From Sulfurivermis sp040755915 (GTDB lineage Bacteria; Pseudomonadota; Gammaproteobacteria; Thiohalomonadales; Thiohalomonadaceae), in contig JBFLWM010000037.1 of NCBI GenBank assembly GCA_040755915.1, positions 1-64,000 of the forward strand: DNA of 64,000 bases, given 5' to 3'. The notes beneath the pieces were generated by a model. The model did no database searches. It was not told the DNA's origin and saw only the letters and a program-made list of their open reading frames with translations. Of the stretch, positions 8,780-16,886 are shown piece by piece. The stretch's first letter is position 1, and every line of letters starts with the position of its first letter. A program made the translations under genes and the position numbers.

Positions 8780-9448
8780 TCAGTCGTCTCCGCTGAAGGC
8801 GCCGAGCAGATGCAGCAGACTGGTGAACAGGTTGTAGATGCTGACGTACAGGGTCACCGTGGCCATGATGTAGTTGGTTTCGCCGCCGTTCACGATGTTG
8901 CTGGTTTCGTACAGGATCAGGCCGCACATCAGCAGCACGAACATGGCGGAAACGCCCAGCGCCAGCCCCGGCAGGCTGAAGAAGAAGGCCGCCAGGCCGG
9001 CCAGGAAGGCCACCAGGATGCCGGCCATCAGGAAGCCCCCCATGAAGCTGAAGTCCTTGCGGGTGCTGATGGCGTAGGCGGACAGGCCGAGGAAGATGAC
9101 CCCGGTCATCCCCATGGCGGTCATCACCAGTTCGGCGCCGTTGGGCAGTTGCAGGTAGGCATTGAGCAGGGGGCCGAGGGTCAGGCCCATGAAGCCGGTG
9201 AGGGCGAAGACGGCGGCCAGGCCCCAGACGCTGTTGCGCAGCCTGGTGGTGAGGAACAGCAGGCCGAAATAGCCTACCAGGGTGATGATCAGGCCCGGGT
9301 GGGGCAGGTTCAGTGCCATGGACAGGCCGGCGGTGAAGGCGCTGAACAGCAGCGTCATCGACAGCAGGGTATAGGTATTGCGGATCAGCTTGTTGCTTTC
9401 CTGCGCCGCAGTGGTCGAGCGGGCAACGGCAAACTCGTTGGAACTCAT
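8780..9448 (-). CDS. Bax inhibitor-1/YccA-family membrane protein
   Basis: A 222-residue, seven-helix inner-membrane protein of the BI-1/TMBIM family. The N-terminus is cytoplasmic (MSSNEFAVARSTTAAQESNKL), followed by helices including TYTLLSMTLLFSAFTAGLSM, LIITLVGYFGLLFLTTR and SAMFVLLMCGLILYETSNIV. The conserved GGETNYIMATVTLYVSIYNLF C-terminal block is clear. In bacteria YccA modulates FtsH and related proteins may leak calcium; no specific role is shown here. The MSSNEF start is preferred over one 10 codons upstream because of the GAGGAG ribosome site. Confidence 0.92.
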   Translation of the reverse strand: MSSNEFAVARSTTAAQESNKLIRNTYTLLSMTLLFSAFTAGLSMALNLPHPGLIITLVGYFGLLFLTTRLRNSVWGLAAVFALTGFMGLTLGPLLNAYLQLPNGAELVMTAMGMTGVIFLGLSAYAISTRKDFSFMGGFLMAGILVAFLAGLAAFFFSLPGLALGVSAMFVLLMCGLILYETSNIVNGGETNYIMATVTLYVSIYNLFTSLLHLLGAFSGDD

Positions 9449-9604
9449 GGCTACTCCTCGGTTTGTTATTGGTTGCAACTGGAATCTGTGACCGTAGCGA
9501 TGGGGCTCAGGTTCCCGATAGCTGCCGACAGGATAGCGGGCCGGGCGGGAAGGTCAACCCGCTGGCAGAGGGCGGGGCGGATAAGGTATCCTTCCGCCTC
9601 CTCC

Positions 9605-9694
<90 letters not shown>

Positions 9695-9777
9695 AACGAG
9701 TAGTAAAATCAATGTGTTACGCAATTGTTTTTGGTGCGCCCATCCATATACCCAACAACCAATAAACGATAGGCCAC

Positions 9778-9812
9778 AAAAAACCCGCCCAGGTCGCCCG
9801 GGGCGGGTTTTT
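9778..9812. terminator. Intrinsic terminator at the left end of the element
   Basis: AAACCCGCCC and GGGCGGGTTT form a 10-bp stem around a 10-nt loop, with flanking A and T runs, so it is usable from both sides. It closes the element's leftward operon 18 bp after its last ORF and insulates tRNA-Ser. Confidence 0.85.
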
Positions 9813-9829
9813 CATTGCTTCGCAGCGGA

Positions 9830-10012
9830 CTATCGCCCGCAGAGTATCTCCCGTATCGCCCGTTGCCTGCCCGAGAGGTTGGGGGTCTGTTTCCAGCCTT
9901 CGCCTTCCAAGGCATCCTTAATTGCGCCGTCCAAAATCCGCCGAATCCTTGCATGGCGCTCTTCAGGCGGTGCAGGCGTTTTCTGCCGTGGGAAATGAAC
10001 GATGACGCCCAT
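9830..10012 (-). CDS. Small element protein, unknown (60 aa)
   Basis: A 60-residue basic ORF (MGVIVHFPRQKTPAPPEERH.., ending in GRQRAIREILCGR) with no recognised domain. It begins 13 bp after the stop of the preceding ORF in the same direction and is followed by the element's terminator, so it is the last gene of the leftward operon. Predicted mostly helical and soluble. Similar short basic ORFs are common in prophages. Coding status rests on position and codon use. Confidence 0.5.
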   Translation of the reverse strand: MGVIVHFPRQKTPAPPEERHARIRRILDGAIKDALEGEGWKQTPNLSGRQRAIREILCGR

Positions 10013-10025
10013 GGTGCTGGCCGCG

Positions 10026-10316
10026 CTACGCGCTGGCGGCCTCCTGGTGATGAGGGGCCGGCTGGCGCAGCTGCTGCCACTCCCCTAAGAGCATATCCAC
10101 GATCCGCTCTACTTCGAGGATGTCGTTATAGATGACGAAACCGGCATCCGGCACGGTGTTGTTGGCCAGCTCCAGCCCCGGGCCATCGTCGGGGCGCGAC
10201 TGCATGAAATCAGCCATGACGCGGATCCGCTTCATGGCGTTATAGAGGCGATCTCCGTCGCCGACAACTGAGAAGCCTTCGGCCAGATCGCTTGTGGTAT
10301 GGTTCTCGGTGCTCAT
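10026..10316 (-). CDS. Element protein of unknown function (96 aa)
   Basis: An acidic 96-residue ORF beginning MSTENHTTSDLAEGFSVV. It has a textbook ribosome site (AAGGAGG seven bases before the ATG), which favours this start over one 18 codons upstream. It contains a helical stretch, RLYNAMKRIRVMADFMQ, and a C-terminal ILEVERIVDMLLGEWQQL. No membrane segment or known motif; I do not recognise the family. It sits in the leftward run after the tape-measure and RHH genes. Confidence 0.65.
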   Translation of the reverse strand: MSTENHTTSDLAEGFSVVGDGDRLYNAMKRIRVMADFMQSRPDDGPGLELANNTVPDAGFVIYNDILEVERIVDMLLGEWQQLRQPAPHHQEAASA

Positions 10317-10385
10317 GATCAACCTCCTTGCAGGTTGCTTGTGGGAAGGGCCCCGGCGTGTTGCGAGCATGCCGGGTGCCCACTT

Positions 10386-10592
10386 TCAAACCTTCCGGCG
10401 TTTCAGCATCGCCTCGATGACCTCACCCCGGCTGGCGGCGCCTTCCTTCTCGGCCAGCTGGTCGAGCTTTCCCACCGCCTCAGCCGACAGCCATATGGAC
10501 ACCTGGCGCATGCCTTCCGCCTCCCGGCGGGCGCGGCTGGCGGCAGTGCGCTCGTTGGCGGTGTCGTACTGGCGTTTTCTCGGTGGTGTCAT
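10386..10592 (-). CDS. Ribbon-helix-helix (CopG/Arc-like) DNA-binding protein
   Basis: A 68-residue basic protein. After an Arg-rich N-terminal tail (MTPPRKRQYDTANERTAASR) comes a probable RHH fold: beta-strand MRQVSIWLSAEAVGKLDQL followed by a helix pair, AASRGEVIEAMLKRRKV. The strand RQVSIWLS and the turn before EVIEAML fit the Arc/CopG pattern. It could regulate the element's operon or be an antitoxin-like remnant. No toxin partner is evident beside it: neighbours are 96-aa and 93-aa unknowns. Fold call is moderate. Confidence 0.7.
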   Translation of the reverse strand: MTPPRKRQYDTANERTAASRARREAEGMRQVSIWLSAEAVGKLDQLAEKEGAASRGEVIEAMLKRRKV

Positions 10593-10656
10593 CTGTGTAT
10601 TCCGCGACTAGTTGCGGAATACGATAGACCACGGCGGCGCCAATTGCAACTAGTCG

Positions 10657-10938
10657 CTAATTCATCCCGCCAACCCGGCGGAATTTGGCCGCGGCCGGGG
10701 AGGTGTCCAAGGCGCCTTCGCCGACCTTGTCCACTATCGCGGTGAGCAAAGCCGCCGCTAGGGACATGTCGGGCTTCTGGCACTGGCTATTCCGAACCTC
10801 CAGCAGCCGTTCGGCAACGGTTCGCTTGCTCAGCATGCCGGCTTCATCCATGGCCAGGATCAGGGTGGAAACCACGACGCCGTTGCAGATCATCATCTGC
10901 CGCACCGCCTCAAATGCCGTTTTTGATTCGCTGACCAT
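10657..10938 (-). CDS. Element protein of unknown function (93 aa)
   Basis: A 93-residue ORF starting MVSESKTAFEAVRQMMICNG, coupled to the tape-measure gene by a TGATG stop/start overlap, which strongly supports translation. It is largely helical (TLILAMDEAGMLSKRTVAERLLEVR) with no membrane segment and no known motif. In complete phages this slot often holds a tail-assembly or minor tail gene, but I cannot assign it. Confidence 0.6.
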   Translation of the reverse strand: MVSESKTAFEAVRQMMICNGVVVSTLILAMDEAGMLSKRTVAERLLEVRNSQCQKPDMSLAAALLTAIVDKVGEGALDTSPAAAKFRRVGGMN

Positions 10939-12911
10939 CAGGAGTAACCCCCGCCGCGCTGCAGGCCATACGCCCCTTTAATCGCACCATCGATCGAGCC
11001 GCCCCTGCGGATATCCCTCACAACAACGTCGATAACCATTTCTCTGGCTTCGTTGAGGATGGCAGTAACGTCGACGTCTCCCAAAGGCGCGCCGCCTTCG
11101 TTGTAGATATTTACTTGCACGTTCCCGATACCACTGCGGCCGCCGCCGCCGCTGAGCGTCACCGGGATGGAGTGGCCATCGGGGAGGGGCACAAAAGCCT
11201 CATTCATCGAACCTTCACCGAACATGGCGACTTGGGGCGAGTTGGCGATTCCGCCACTCGCGTACATCTTCAACGGCATGGGTCCGGAGGATGTCATGAT
11301 TCCGCCGTCGGCGAAGCCGAACATCGACATAAGACCACCACCACTGCCACCAAAAGAAGAAAGTAGGGGCATGGTAATTTGTGCTTGGATTTGCATCCGC
11401 AGCAGATCCCTAATTATCGAGTCGGCCAAGCTTGCAAAGTCCAATTTGCCATTCATGACGCCGTCTGCGAGTGTATCGGTAAATGCACGCCCCCAGCCGT
11501 GTACAGCGTCTGTGATCCGCTTCGCTGCGTCGTCGTTGGCCTCTACAAATGCGTTCAGGCCAGCCTGCTGCTCAGCCCATCGCTTCTGGTTGGCCTGTTC
11601 TTCCTGGATGTATATATCGAGCACGTCGTCCCATGCGTCTCGCACCTGTTCGATTTTCGGGATCGTGGCGTCGTAGACTCCGATTGCCTTCTCCATCGCT
11701 CTGCCATGGGTTTTTACATCAATGGCGCCCTCCGCGAGCAGTCCATTCAGCCGCTCATACTCGGCGCTCAGCTGTTCCAGTGGCGTGCGGGTTGAATTAA
11801 AGACTGATTCACCCTCACGCTGCAGCGCAGCCAGGGCTTTTCTTTGTTCCTCGATGCCGGCGAGCGATTCCTGCACCGCGGCGCTGTCGACCACCACGCC
11901 GCCGCCGCTGAAGGTGATCGTCTTGTTCATGCCCTCCAGGGTGGCGACGAACTCCAGTGTTTCCTCTTCCAGTTCTGCGCGCTTCCTCCTGCGTTCATCC
12001 AGGATGAAGTCGATTTGCTCCCACATTCCACTACCGACGTTTGTATCCAGGATCGCCATGCCGGCGCCGATGGCATCCCCCAGATCCACGAATTCCTGCT
12101 TCAGCTTGAACAGGGTAAAAGAGGTGACGCGCATCCACTCAGGCAGCTTGCTGCCATCGCCGGTAACCAGGAAGTCAGTGAACGTGACCAGGCTGGGCAG
12201 GGCGCTGTTGGATAGTGATCGGCCAAGGCCTTCGGCCGATGTCTTGAGGCGCAGCATGTTGTCATTGAACTCGGCGGAGGCCTTGGCGGCGTCCCCGGAT
12301 ACCTCGACTCCGAACTTGCGGGCCTCTTCTTGCATGGCCTTGATTGCGGCGGCGCCGTTGTTCAGCATCGGGATCATCTGCATTCCCGACTCGCCGAACA
12401 GTTTGACCGCCAGGGCCGTCTTGGTGGCGCCGTCCTCCATCCCGGCAAAGCGGTCTGCCACATCGAGCAGCACCTGCTCAGAGCCGCGCAGGGCGCCGCT
12501 GGCGTCCTGGACGCCTACGCCCAGGGCATCGAACATGGTGGCGTATTCCTTGGAGCCCTTGGCGGCCTCAGAGAGGCCGGTGGAAAGCGATTTGATGCCC
12601 ACGCTGAGCGCATCCAGGTTGGTGCCGTTCAGTTCGGCCACATAGCTCAGGGTGGAAAGTGATTCCGTGGTGATGCCGGTCTTCTGGGCCAGCTTTCCCA
12701 TCTGATCCTGGAAGTCGATGACATCGCCGATTGTCTTGCCGATACCAGCGATGGAGAAGCCGGCAGCAAGACCGGCAAAGGCTGTCTTCAGGCTGCCGGC
12801 AATACGGCTGGTGTCGTTTTTGAATTTGGTGAGATCGTTTGTCGCCCTATCGATCTGCGAGCTGAAGCGGGCAAGGTTCGCCGTGAAATCGACTGTTACG
12901 CCCTGTGCCAT
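10938..12911 (-). CDS. Phage tail tape-measure protein
   Basis: A 657-residue tape-measure protein that in siphoviruses sets tail length and guides tube polymerisation. The N-terminus (VDFTANLARFSSQIDRATND..) leads to a hydrophobic segment, FAGLAAGFSIAGIGKTIGDV. It then carries the tape-measure block ALAVKLFGESGMQMIPML, followed by coiled-coil regions (RRRKRAELEEETLEF; EQRKALAALQREGE). A lambda gpH-like C-terminus contains SLADSIIRDLLRMQIQAQIT, a Gly-rich stretch and MNEAFVPLPDG. The start has a GGAGAA ribosome site. It is intact, yet the tube, chaperone and tip genes that normally flank it are missing. Confidence 0.9.
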   Translation of the reverse strand: MAQGVTVDFTANLARFSSQIDRATNDLTKFKNDTSRIAGSLKTAFAGLAAGFSIAGIGKTIGDVIDFQDQMGKLAQKTGITTESLSTLSYVAELNGTNLDALSVGIKSLSTGLSEAAKGSKEYATMFDALGVGVQDASGALRGSEQVLLDVADRFAGMEDGATKTALAVKLFGESGMQMIPMLNNGAAAIKAMQEEARKFGVEVSGDAAKASAEFNDNMLRLKTSAEGLGRSLSNSALPSLVTFTDFLVTGDGSKLPEWMRVTSFTLFKLKQEFVDLGDAIGAGMAILDTNVGSGMWEQIDFILDERRRKRAELEEETLEFVATLEGMNKTITFSGGGVVVDSAAVQESLAGIEEQRKALAALQREGESVFNSTRTPLEQLSAEYERLNGLLAEGAIDVKTHGRAMEKAIGVYDATIPKIEQVRDAWDDVLDIYIQEEQANQKRWAEQQAGLNAFVEANDDAAKRITDAVHGWGRAFTDTLADGVMNGKLDFASLADSIIRDLLRMQIQAQITMPLLSSFGGSGGGLMSMFGFADGGIMTSSGPMPLKMYASGGIANSPQVAMFGEGSMNEAFVPLPDGHSIPVTLSGGGGRSGIGNVQVNIYNEGGAPLGDVDVTAILNEAREMVIDVVVRDIRRGGSIDGAIKGAYGLQRGGGYS

Positions 12912-13093
12912 GGTGTGGTTCTCCGTTTCCCGGGAAATGGTTTATGGTGCCGGCCGCGCTGGCTGTGCCCTGAGAGGTAATAACCCCAATGGAGGCAAGG
13001 CACAGACAGCCGCCGGCTGTCGGGGTTGGTTTTGAAGCTGGCCACTCGCCGACTAACGCCAGTCCGCCTATTTCCCCCGGGCGGCTCGGTCAA

Positions 13094-14410
13094 TTAGCTC
13101 GATGCGAACTTCATGAGCTTGATGGCGCGGGTGTCGCGCACAGCACCGCCCACGCGGCGGGTGGTGTAAAAGTGCACGTAGGGTTTGTTGGTGTACGGGT
13201 CGCGCAACATCATCGTGGAGCGGTCGGTGATGGTGTATCCCACCATGAAGTTGCCGAACGCGACGGAGAGGGAATTGGCCGATACGTCGGGCATGTCCTC
13301 GCACTCGTATACCGGATACCCCAGCAGGGTGCCCGGCTGCCCGGCCTCAAGGCCCGCCCGCCAGATGTAGGCGTTGTTGGAGTCTTTGAACTTGCGCACT
13401 TCCTCCAGGGTGTTGGTGTTCATCATCCAGGCCGCACCATTGCGGTAGCGCGACTTGAGGCTGTGCACCAGCTTGACCAGGGTATCGGCTGCGTCGTAAC
13501 CGTTGGTCTTGAACGCACCGGAGGCGCCGGACGGCACATACTGGATATCGTTGTTCCCGCGCACGCCATCTGCCGTGGCGGCGATGTCGTAGGTCAGAAT
13601 GCCCCGGGGCTTCATGACGCCGTTGCCTTCGATGAAGGCGGCACCTTCAGCCGCGCCGAAAACCTCCACCAGCTCCTCGGTGAGCCAGCCCTCCAGGTCA
13701 TACTTGGAGTCGCTGATGATGGACTGCGTCAAGCCGGGATTGGCGTAGACCTCGCCCATCGGCGGCTGGATCTTGATGAACTGCGGGGAATTGGTTTCGG
13801 GGCGCGCTGCAGTCTCGCCAACCCAGGCATAGCCGGTGCCGCCCACGCTGTGAAGCATGGCGAAGTCCGGAGAATCTACCTGGATGACGCGGGAAAGCTG
13901 ACGCATCGGGGAACGCTCGGTGAGGATCTTTGTGAGCTGATCATCGAGCTGCTGCGGAACGAGATAACCGCCGTCCGGGTCGCTGCCGATGGACATGGAC
14001 TTTGCTTCCAGCCCCGCATCGACGCCGGTACGCATCCAGGACATGAATGCCTGTTTGTATTCGGCATCCTCAGCACTCACAGCGGCGCCGGACATCGTGC
14101 CGAAGCCGGGGCGGTTGACCTTCTTCAGGATTTGGCCCATTTCATCTTCAAGGGTCTTCAGCCTGTTGTGGTTGGCCGTTTTGAACTGCGTCCACGCTTC
14201 CATCTGTTCTTCGATGGCTTCCATTACGGCTTGGTGGGCGGCTGTGGTGCCCATCACCAGCGGCGCCAGGCCGGCGGCGGAAAGCCCGGACAGGGACGCG
14301 ATATGGTCGGGGCCAGCGGCGATGGCCAGGGGAGCGGTGTGGTCGCCGAACGCCAGGAAGGCGCCGACGGCGAGCGCTACGAGCGCGAACAAGGGGAAGA
14401 ATTTACGCAT
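13094..14410 (-). CDS. Phage major capsid protein, HK97 fold, with hydrophobic N-terminus
   Basis: A 438-residue HK97-type capsid. Residues about 57-105 form the delta/scaffold helix (AVMEAIEEQMEAWTQFKTAN). Family core blocks follow: GSDPDGGYLVPQQLDDQL, SPMRQLSRVIQV, GEVYANPGLTQSIISDS, AFIEGNGVMKPRGILTY, MMNTNTLEEVRKFKD and MMLRDPYTNKPYVHFY. The first ~33 residues (MRKFFPLFALVALAVGAFLA..) look like a signal peptide or membrane anchor, which is unusual for a capsid. That start has a GGAG ribosome site; internal Met at 53 or 63 would remove the segment but lacks one. No protease or portal gene accompanies it. Confidence 0.9.
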   Translation of the reverse strand: MRKFFPLFALVALAVGAFLAFGDHTAPLAIAAGPDHIASLSGLSAAGLAPLVMGTTAAHQAVMEAIEEQMEAWTQFKTANHNRLKTLEDEMGQILKKVNRPGFGTMSGAAVSAEDAEYKQAFMSWMRTGVDAGLEAKSMSIGSDPDGGYLVPQQLDDQLTKILTERSPMRQLSRVIQVDSPDFAMLHSVGGTGYAWVGETAARPETNSPQFIKIQPPMGEVYANPGLTQSIISDSKYDLEGWLTEELVEVFGAAEGAAFIEGNGVMKPRGILTYDIAATADGVRGNNDIQYVPSGASGAFKTNGYDAADTLVKLVHSLKSRYRNGAAWMMNTNTLEEVRKFKDSNNAYIWRAGLEAGQPGTLLGYPVYECEDMPDVSANSLSVAFGNFMVGYTITDRSTMMLRDPYTNKPYVHFYTTRRVGGAVRDTRAIKLMKFASS

Positions 14411-14480
14411 TGTCTGAACTCCGTGTTTTCTGCGCCCTATGCGCAGGGTCGGAACCGTTATAACAACCACGATTCATCAC

Positions 14481-14858
14481 CTAGCGGGGATGATGAATCG
14501 TGACGGCGCAAAATTTTTTTGCCTTGGTCAGGACATTTCTCAGCGCAGGAAAGGTGATCTCCTTCCGGCCTTGGCTCGGGTGGTAATAAACCAGCAGCCC
14601 GTTTATGCGATCGACCTTTTCAAATGCTGAGGCGCCGGCCAGGTCACGCCGCTCGGCTTCGAAGTTCAACCGTTCAAGCAGGTCGTGGAATGTTGGTTCA
14701 GGGAGTGTTTTCACAATCTCATCGATGCGGCACTGGAGAAAGCCGCGATGGCCATGCCACTGCTCGGCGAACCTCTGCCCCAAACGCAAGAGCGTGATCA
14801 CCTCGTCGCGCTCGGGCCCGTCGGGGAGGTTCGCGTGTGCGTATCCGGTGGCGCCCAT
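14481..14858 (-). CDS. Element protein of unknown function (125 aa)
   Basis: A 125-residue ORF starting MGATGYAHANLPDGPERDEV. The start was chosen because it has GGAG six bases upstream and begins 49 bp after the previous gene; a start 38 codons earlier would overlap that gene. Contains LLRLGQRFAEQWHGHRGFLQ and a C-terminal KEITFPALRNVLTKAKKF. No known domain. The gene lies just upstream of the capsid gene, where complete phages carry portal, terminase or protease genes, but it matches none of these. Confidence 0.6.
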   Translation of the reverse strand: MGATGYAHANLPDGPERDEVITLLRLGQRFAEQWHGHRGFLQCRIDEIVKTLPEPTFHDLLERLNFEAERRDLAGASAFEKVDRINGLLVYYHPSQGRKEITFPALRNVLTKAKKFCAVTIHHPR

Positions 14859-14907
14859 TACCTGCTCCGCATCATCCGGCCAACGGTGTATTTCGCCCGT
14901 GCTCGGC

Positions 14908-15198
14908 TCACGCCCTGGGCGCACAGCGTGCGCTCCAAGCGGCGTTTGCGGTGCCTTCGAACATGCGGACAACCGGCTTGTCTGTCTGCGGGTCGTTCAG
15001 CGTCAATAGCAGGTGCACGGCACCGCCACCATGGGGTGCGGAAACGATCAGGCGCGGGTACAGCTTCCGCAAGTCGTGAAGCCTCGCCGCCTCATCGACG
15101 GCCTGGGCGGAGCTGCCGGCCTGGGCTACCTCGATCAGGATGCCCAGAAGATCGGCTGCGGTCGTTGCGAGTTTGCTATGTGCGTCGTGTTTGTTCAT
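14908..15198 (-). CDS. Element protein of unknown function (96 aa)
   Basis: A 96-residue ORF starting MNKHDAHSKLATTAADLLGI with an excellent ribosome site (GAAGGAGGAATCACAGC). It contains RKLYPRLIVSAPHGGGAVHL and LLLTLNDPQTDKPVVRMFEG; no recognised motif, membrane helix or signal. It follows a 133-bp gap downstream of the replication-protein pair and opens a second sub-cluster leading to the capsid gene. Confidence 0.65.
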   Translation of the reverse strand: MNKHDAHSKLATTAADLLGILIEVAQAGSSAQAVDEAARLHDLRKLYPRLIVSAPHGGGAVHLLLTLNDPQTDKPVVRMFEGTANAAWSARCAPRA

Positions 15199-15331
15199 GC
15201 TGTGATTCCTCCTTCATGTGATGGCAAGGGATACCCCCCTACCTGAATTCTGCCAATGGAAAATAAACACTGGGGGCACGGTCTCCAGCCACATTGCCCC
15301 AGAGATTTGATACCCCCTCCCATAGCCGCCT

Positions 15332-15757
15332 TCACCGACCAAGCAACTCGCGCATCACCCTGATTCCTTCGCGGTATCGCTCCTTCCGCTGCTGCCTGCA
15401 CTCTGCAGTTTCTGGCAGCGCCTTGGGAGCTGGCGCGTGCGATGCAATCGTTGCCGGCCGGCAGGCATTGCGAAACTCATCCACCGATGGCGGCCATTCA
15501 TTGCGCCATGTATCCAGGCCGCGCCTGATCTCTTCGCCTGAAATGCCAGCGAGACGCGCGCCCCATTCAGCCTTGGCGAGATCAATGGCGTCAGCGGATG
15601 GGAAGGCTGAGATCCATTTGTGCCCATATCGCGCGCCAAGTTTGGCAAACAGCGCATCGACCCATCGCGTTTCAAGGTGAGGTGCTGAAGATGTTTTCCC
15701 AGAACGTTTCTGCTGCTGAGCGCCGATGTCCGGTACCAGTTTTACGATTGGCTCCAT
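15332..15757 (-). CDS. Phage replication protein P-like
   Basis: A 141-residue protein resembling lambda P-family helicase loaders, which bring DnaB to the phage origin. It starts MEPIVKLVPDIGAQQQ, then has WVDALFAKLGARYGHKWISA and the family-like block GISGEEIRRGLDTWRNEWPP, then SVDEFRNACRP. The GAGG-led start gives an 86-bp overlap with the upstream replication gene; a start 12 codons earlier would lengthen the overlap. Shorter than lambda P (233 aa), but similar to the compact form seen in many prophages. Confidence 0.72.
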   Translation of the reverse strand: MEPIVKLVPDIGAQQQKRSGKTSSAPHLETRWVDALFAKLGARYGHKWISAFPSADAIDLAKAEWGARLAGISGEEIRRGLDTWRNEWPPSVDEFRNACRPATIASHAPAPKALPETAECRQQRKERYREGIRVMRELLGR

Positions 15758-16424
15758 GATGGGATTTCCTCGACTCGATAACGTATCGGACACTCTTGGC
15801 TAGTCGCTGTGTCCACTGCGCGCTGGTGTGCTTTCGATCCTGTGCTGACCAATAACTTTTGAACTCACCCAGGACATCGGGAGGCATTGCGTCGGGTGAT
15901 ATGCCCATCATCCTCAGATGCGCTTCGAGGCTTTCTTGGTCTGGCTGGAAGTCTGGCGTCATACGGAACGCCGCGCCTTGTTCGCGCATAGTTGCCGCGC
16001 TCTCAGCAGTAGTAGTAGATGGGTTAACTATCTTCTCTTCTCTAGGTAACGCATCGTGCGTTACCTCTTCGTTACCCTTTCTTTCCTTGTGGGCGGCAAC
16101 GCGCTTTGCTGTAAGTGCGCGATTCTTTGCGGTTTTTCCGTTGTGCCGCTCAAAGTTTGGAAGGGTGATCGCGCCGTTATTTTCCTTCATCCAGCCAGCG
16201 GCAATCATCGCGTCACAGAATCCGGCAACGCCTACTTGGCGATCTAACAGTGTTTTGGTAACGCTTGGCGCGTTACCGTTTTCGGTGTGCTCATCGAACC
16301 ATGCCCAGACCCTCAGTAGCTTCCCAACAACGGCATCAGGGTCAATTTCCAGGGCGCCGGCAATCTCCCACACTTCGGGCTTGTTTGGCGTCGCGATCTC
16401 GAACTTGATCCAGTCACCGGCCAT
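15672..16424 (-). CDS. Phage replication protein with DnaT-like domain
   Basis: A 250-residue protein. The N-terminal winged-helix-like region (DWIKFEIATPNKPEVWEIAG, with VVGKLLRVWAWFDEHT and QVGVAGFCDAMIAAGWM) is typical of phage replisome organisers that bind the replication origin. A linker with NRALTAKRVAAHKERKGNEE follows. The C-terminal EFKSYWSAQDRKHTSAQWTQ pattern resembles the DnaT ssDNA-binding domain. The start overlaps the stop of a 58-codon upstream ORF by 11 bp. With the P-like protein it forms a two-gene replication module, so the element probably replicated autonomously after excision. Confidence 0.75.
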   Translation of the reverse strand: MAGDWIKFEIATPNKPEVWEIAGALEIDPDAVVGKLLRVWAWFDEHTENGNAPSVTKTLLDRQVGVAGFCDAMIAAGWMKENNGAITLPNFERHNGKTAKNRALTAKRVAAHKERKGNEEVTHDALPREEKIVNPSTTTAESAATMREQGAAFRMTPDFQPDQESLEAHLRMMGISPDAMPPDVLGEFKSYWSAQDRKHTSAQWTQRLAKSVRYVIESRKSHHGANRKTGTGHRRSAAETFWENIFSTSP

Positions 16425-16590
16425 TGGGATTCCCGATCACAAACCGTGTGCCAGATTTCCCGGGAAATGCGCGGACACCCTCAGCCGGCGGCTTGGTGGT
16501 GTTCTGTATGGCCTGGGCGAGCTGGCGCGCACGTTCGCCACGCCAGGGGCAGCGGTGGGCGTGCGGGCAGGTGGCGAGTAGGGGGCACAC
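16414..16590 (-). CDS. Short Cys-rich ORF, GTG start (58 aa)
   Basis: A 58-codon leftward ORF fills the gap between alpA and the replication gene. It has a GTG start with AAGGAG upstream, 10 bp after the alpA stop, and an 11-bp overlap into the replication gene. The N-terminus is Cys/His-rich: CPLLATCPHAHRCPW has three Cys and two His, which could bind zinc. The remainder is basic (RGERARQLAQAIQ). Fit with neighbours supports coding; the family is unknown. Confidence 0.5.
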   Translation of the reverse strand: MCPLLATCPHAHRCPWRGERARQLAQAIQNTTKPPAEGVRAFPGKSGTRFVIGNPNGR

Positions 16591-16600
16591 GGCCTGCTCC

Positions 16601-16804
16601 TTACGCGGCGCTGGTGCGGGCTTTGTTGCGCTCGGCTTCCCAAGCCTCGACGCACGACAGGCGCCAGCGAGTGCAGCCAGGAGAGAGGTGGAACGGTGCC
16701 GGGAAGTTGCCTTGCGCGACCCACCGCCAAAGGGTGGAGCGGGAAATGCTGAAGCGTTCGGCTATCTGGCGATCAGAAATATATGTGTGGGATGGATTGT
16801 GCAT
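16601..16804 (-). CDS. AlpA-family excisionase/transcriptional regulator
   Basis: A 67-residue helix-turn-helix protein of the AlpA/Xis-like (MerR-type winged helix) family. It shows YISDRQIAERFSISRSTLWR, WVAQGNFPAPFHLSPGCTRW and VEAWEAERNKA, the standard AlpA layout. Known family role: activates integrase or satellite genes, or acts as excisionase. The ribosome site is AAGGAGGCGAAGCG. About 80 bp of AT-richer DNA upstream probably carries its promoter and operators. It heads the leftward replication/capsid operon, the usual place for AlpA in P4-like and PICI-like elements. Confidence 0.88.
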   Translation of the reverse strand: MHNPSHTYISDRQIAERFSISRSTLWRWVAQGNFPAPFHLSPGCTRWRLSCVEAWEAERNKARTSAA

Positions 16805-16886
16805 CGCTTCGCCTCCTTGGCACTAAATGAGGCAGAAGCTTAAAACGTGGTTGGCTGGTGTTGTTCCGGCTAATTGATAAGAATAA

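Noticed and set aside
10386..10938. Toxin-antitoxin pair formed by the RHH protein and the 93-aa ORF
   Set aside because: The 93-aa product has no toxin fold features and is coupled to the tape-measure gene instead.
12989..14503. A 504-codon plus-strand frame over the capsid gene
   Set aside because: Opposes the element's leftward organisation and has no domain; the minus strand is a clear HK97 capsid.
16437..16730. A 97-codon minus-strand frame overlapping alpA
   Set aside because: Overlaps alpA in another frame and is Arg/Pro-rich without motif; the 58-codon GTG ORF explains the gap better.
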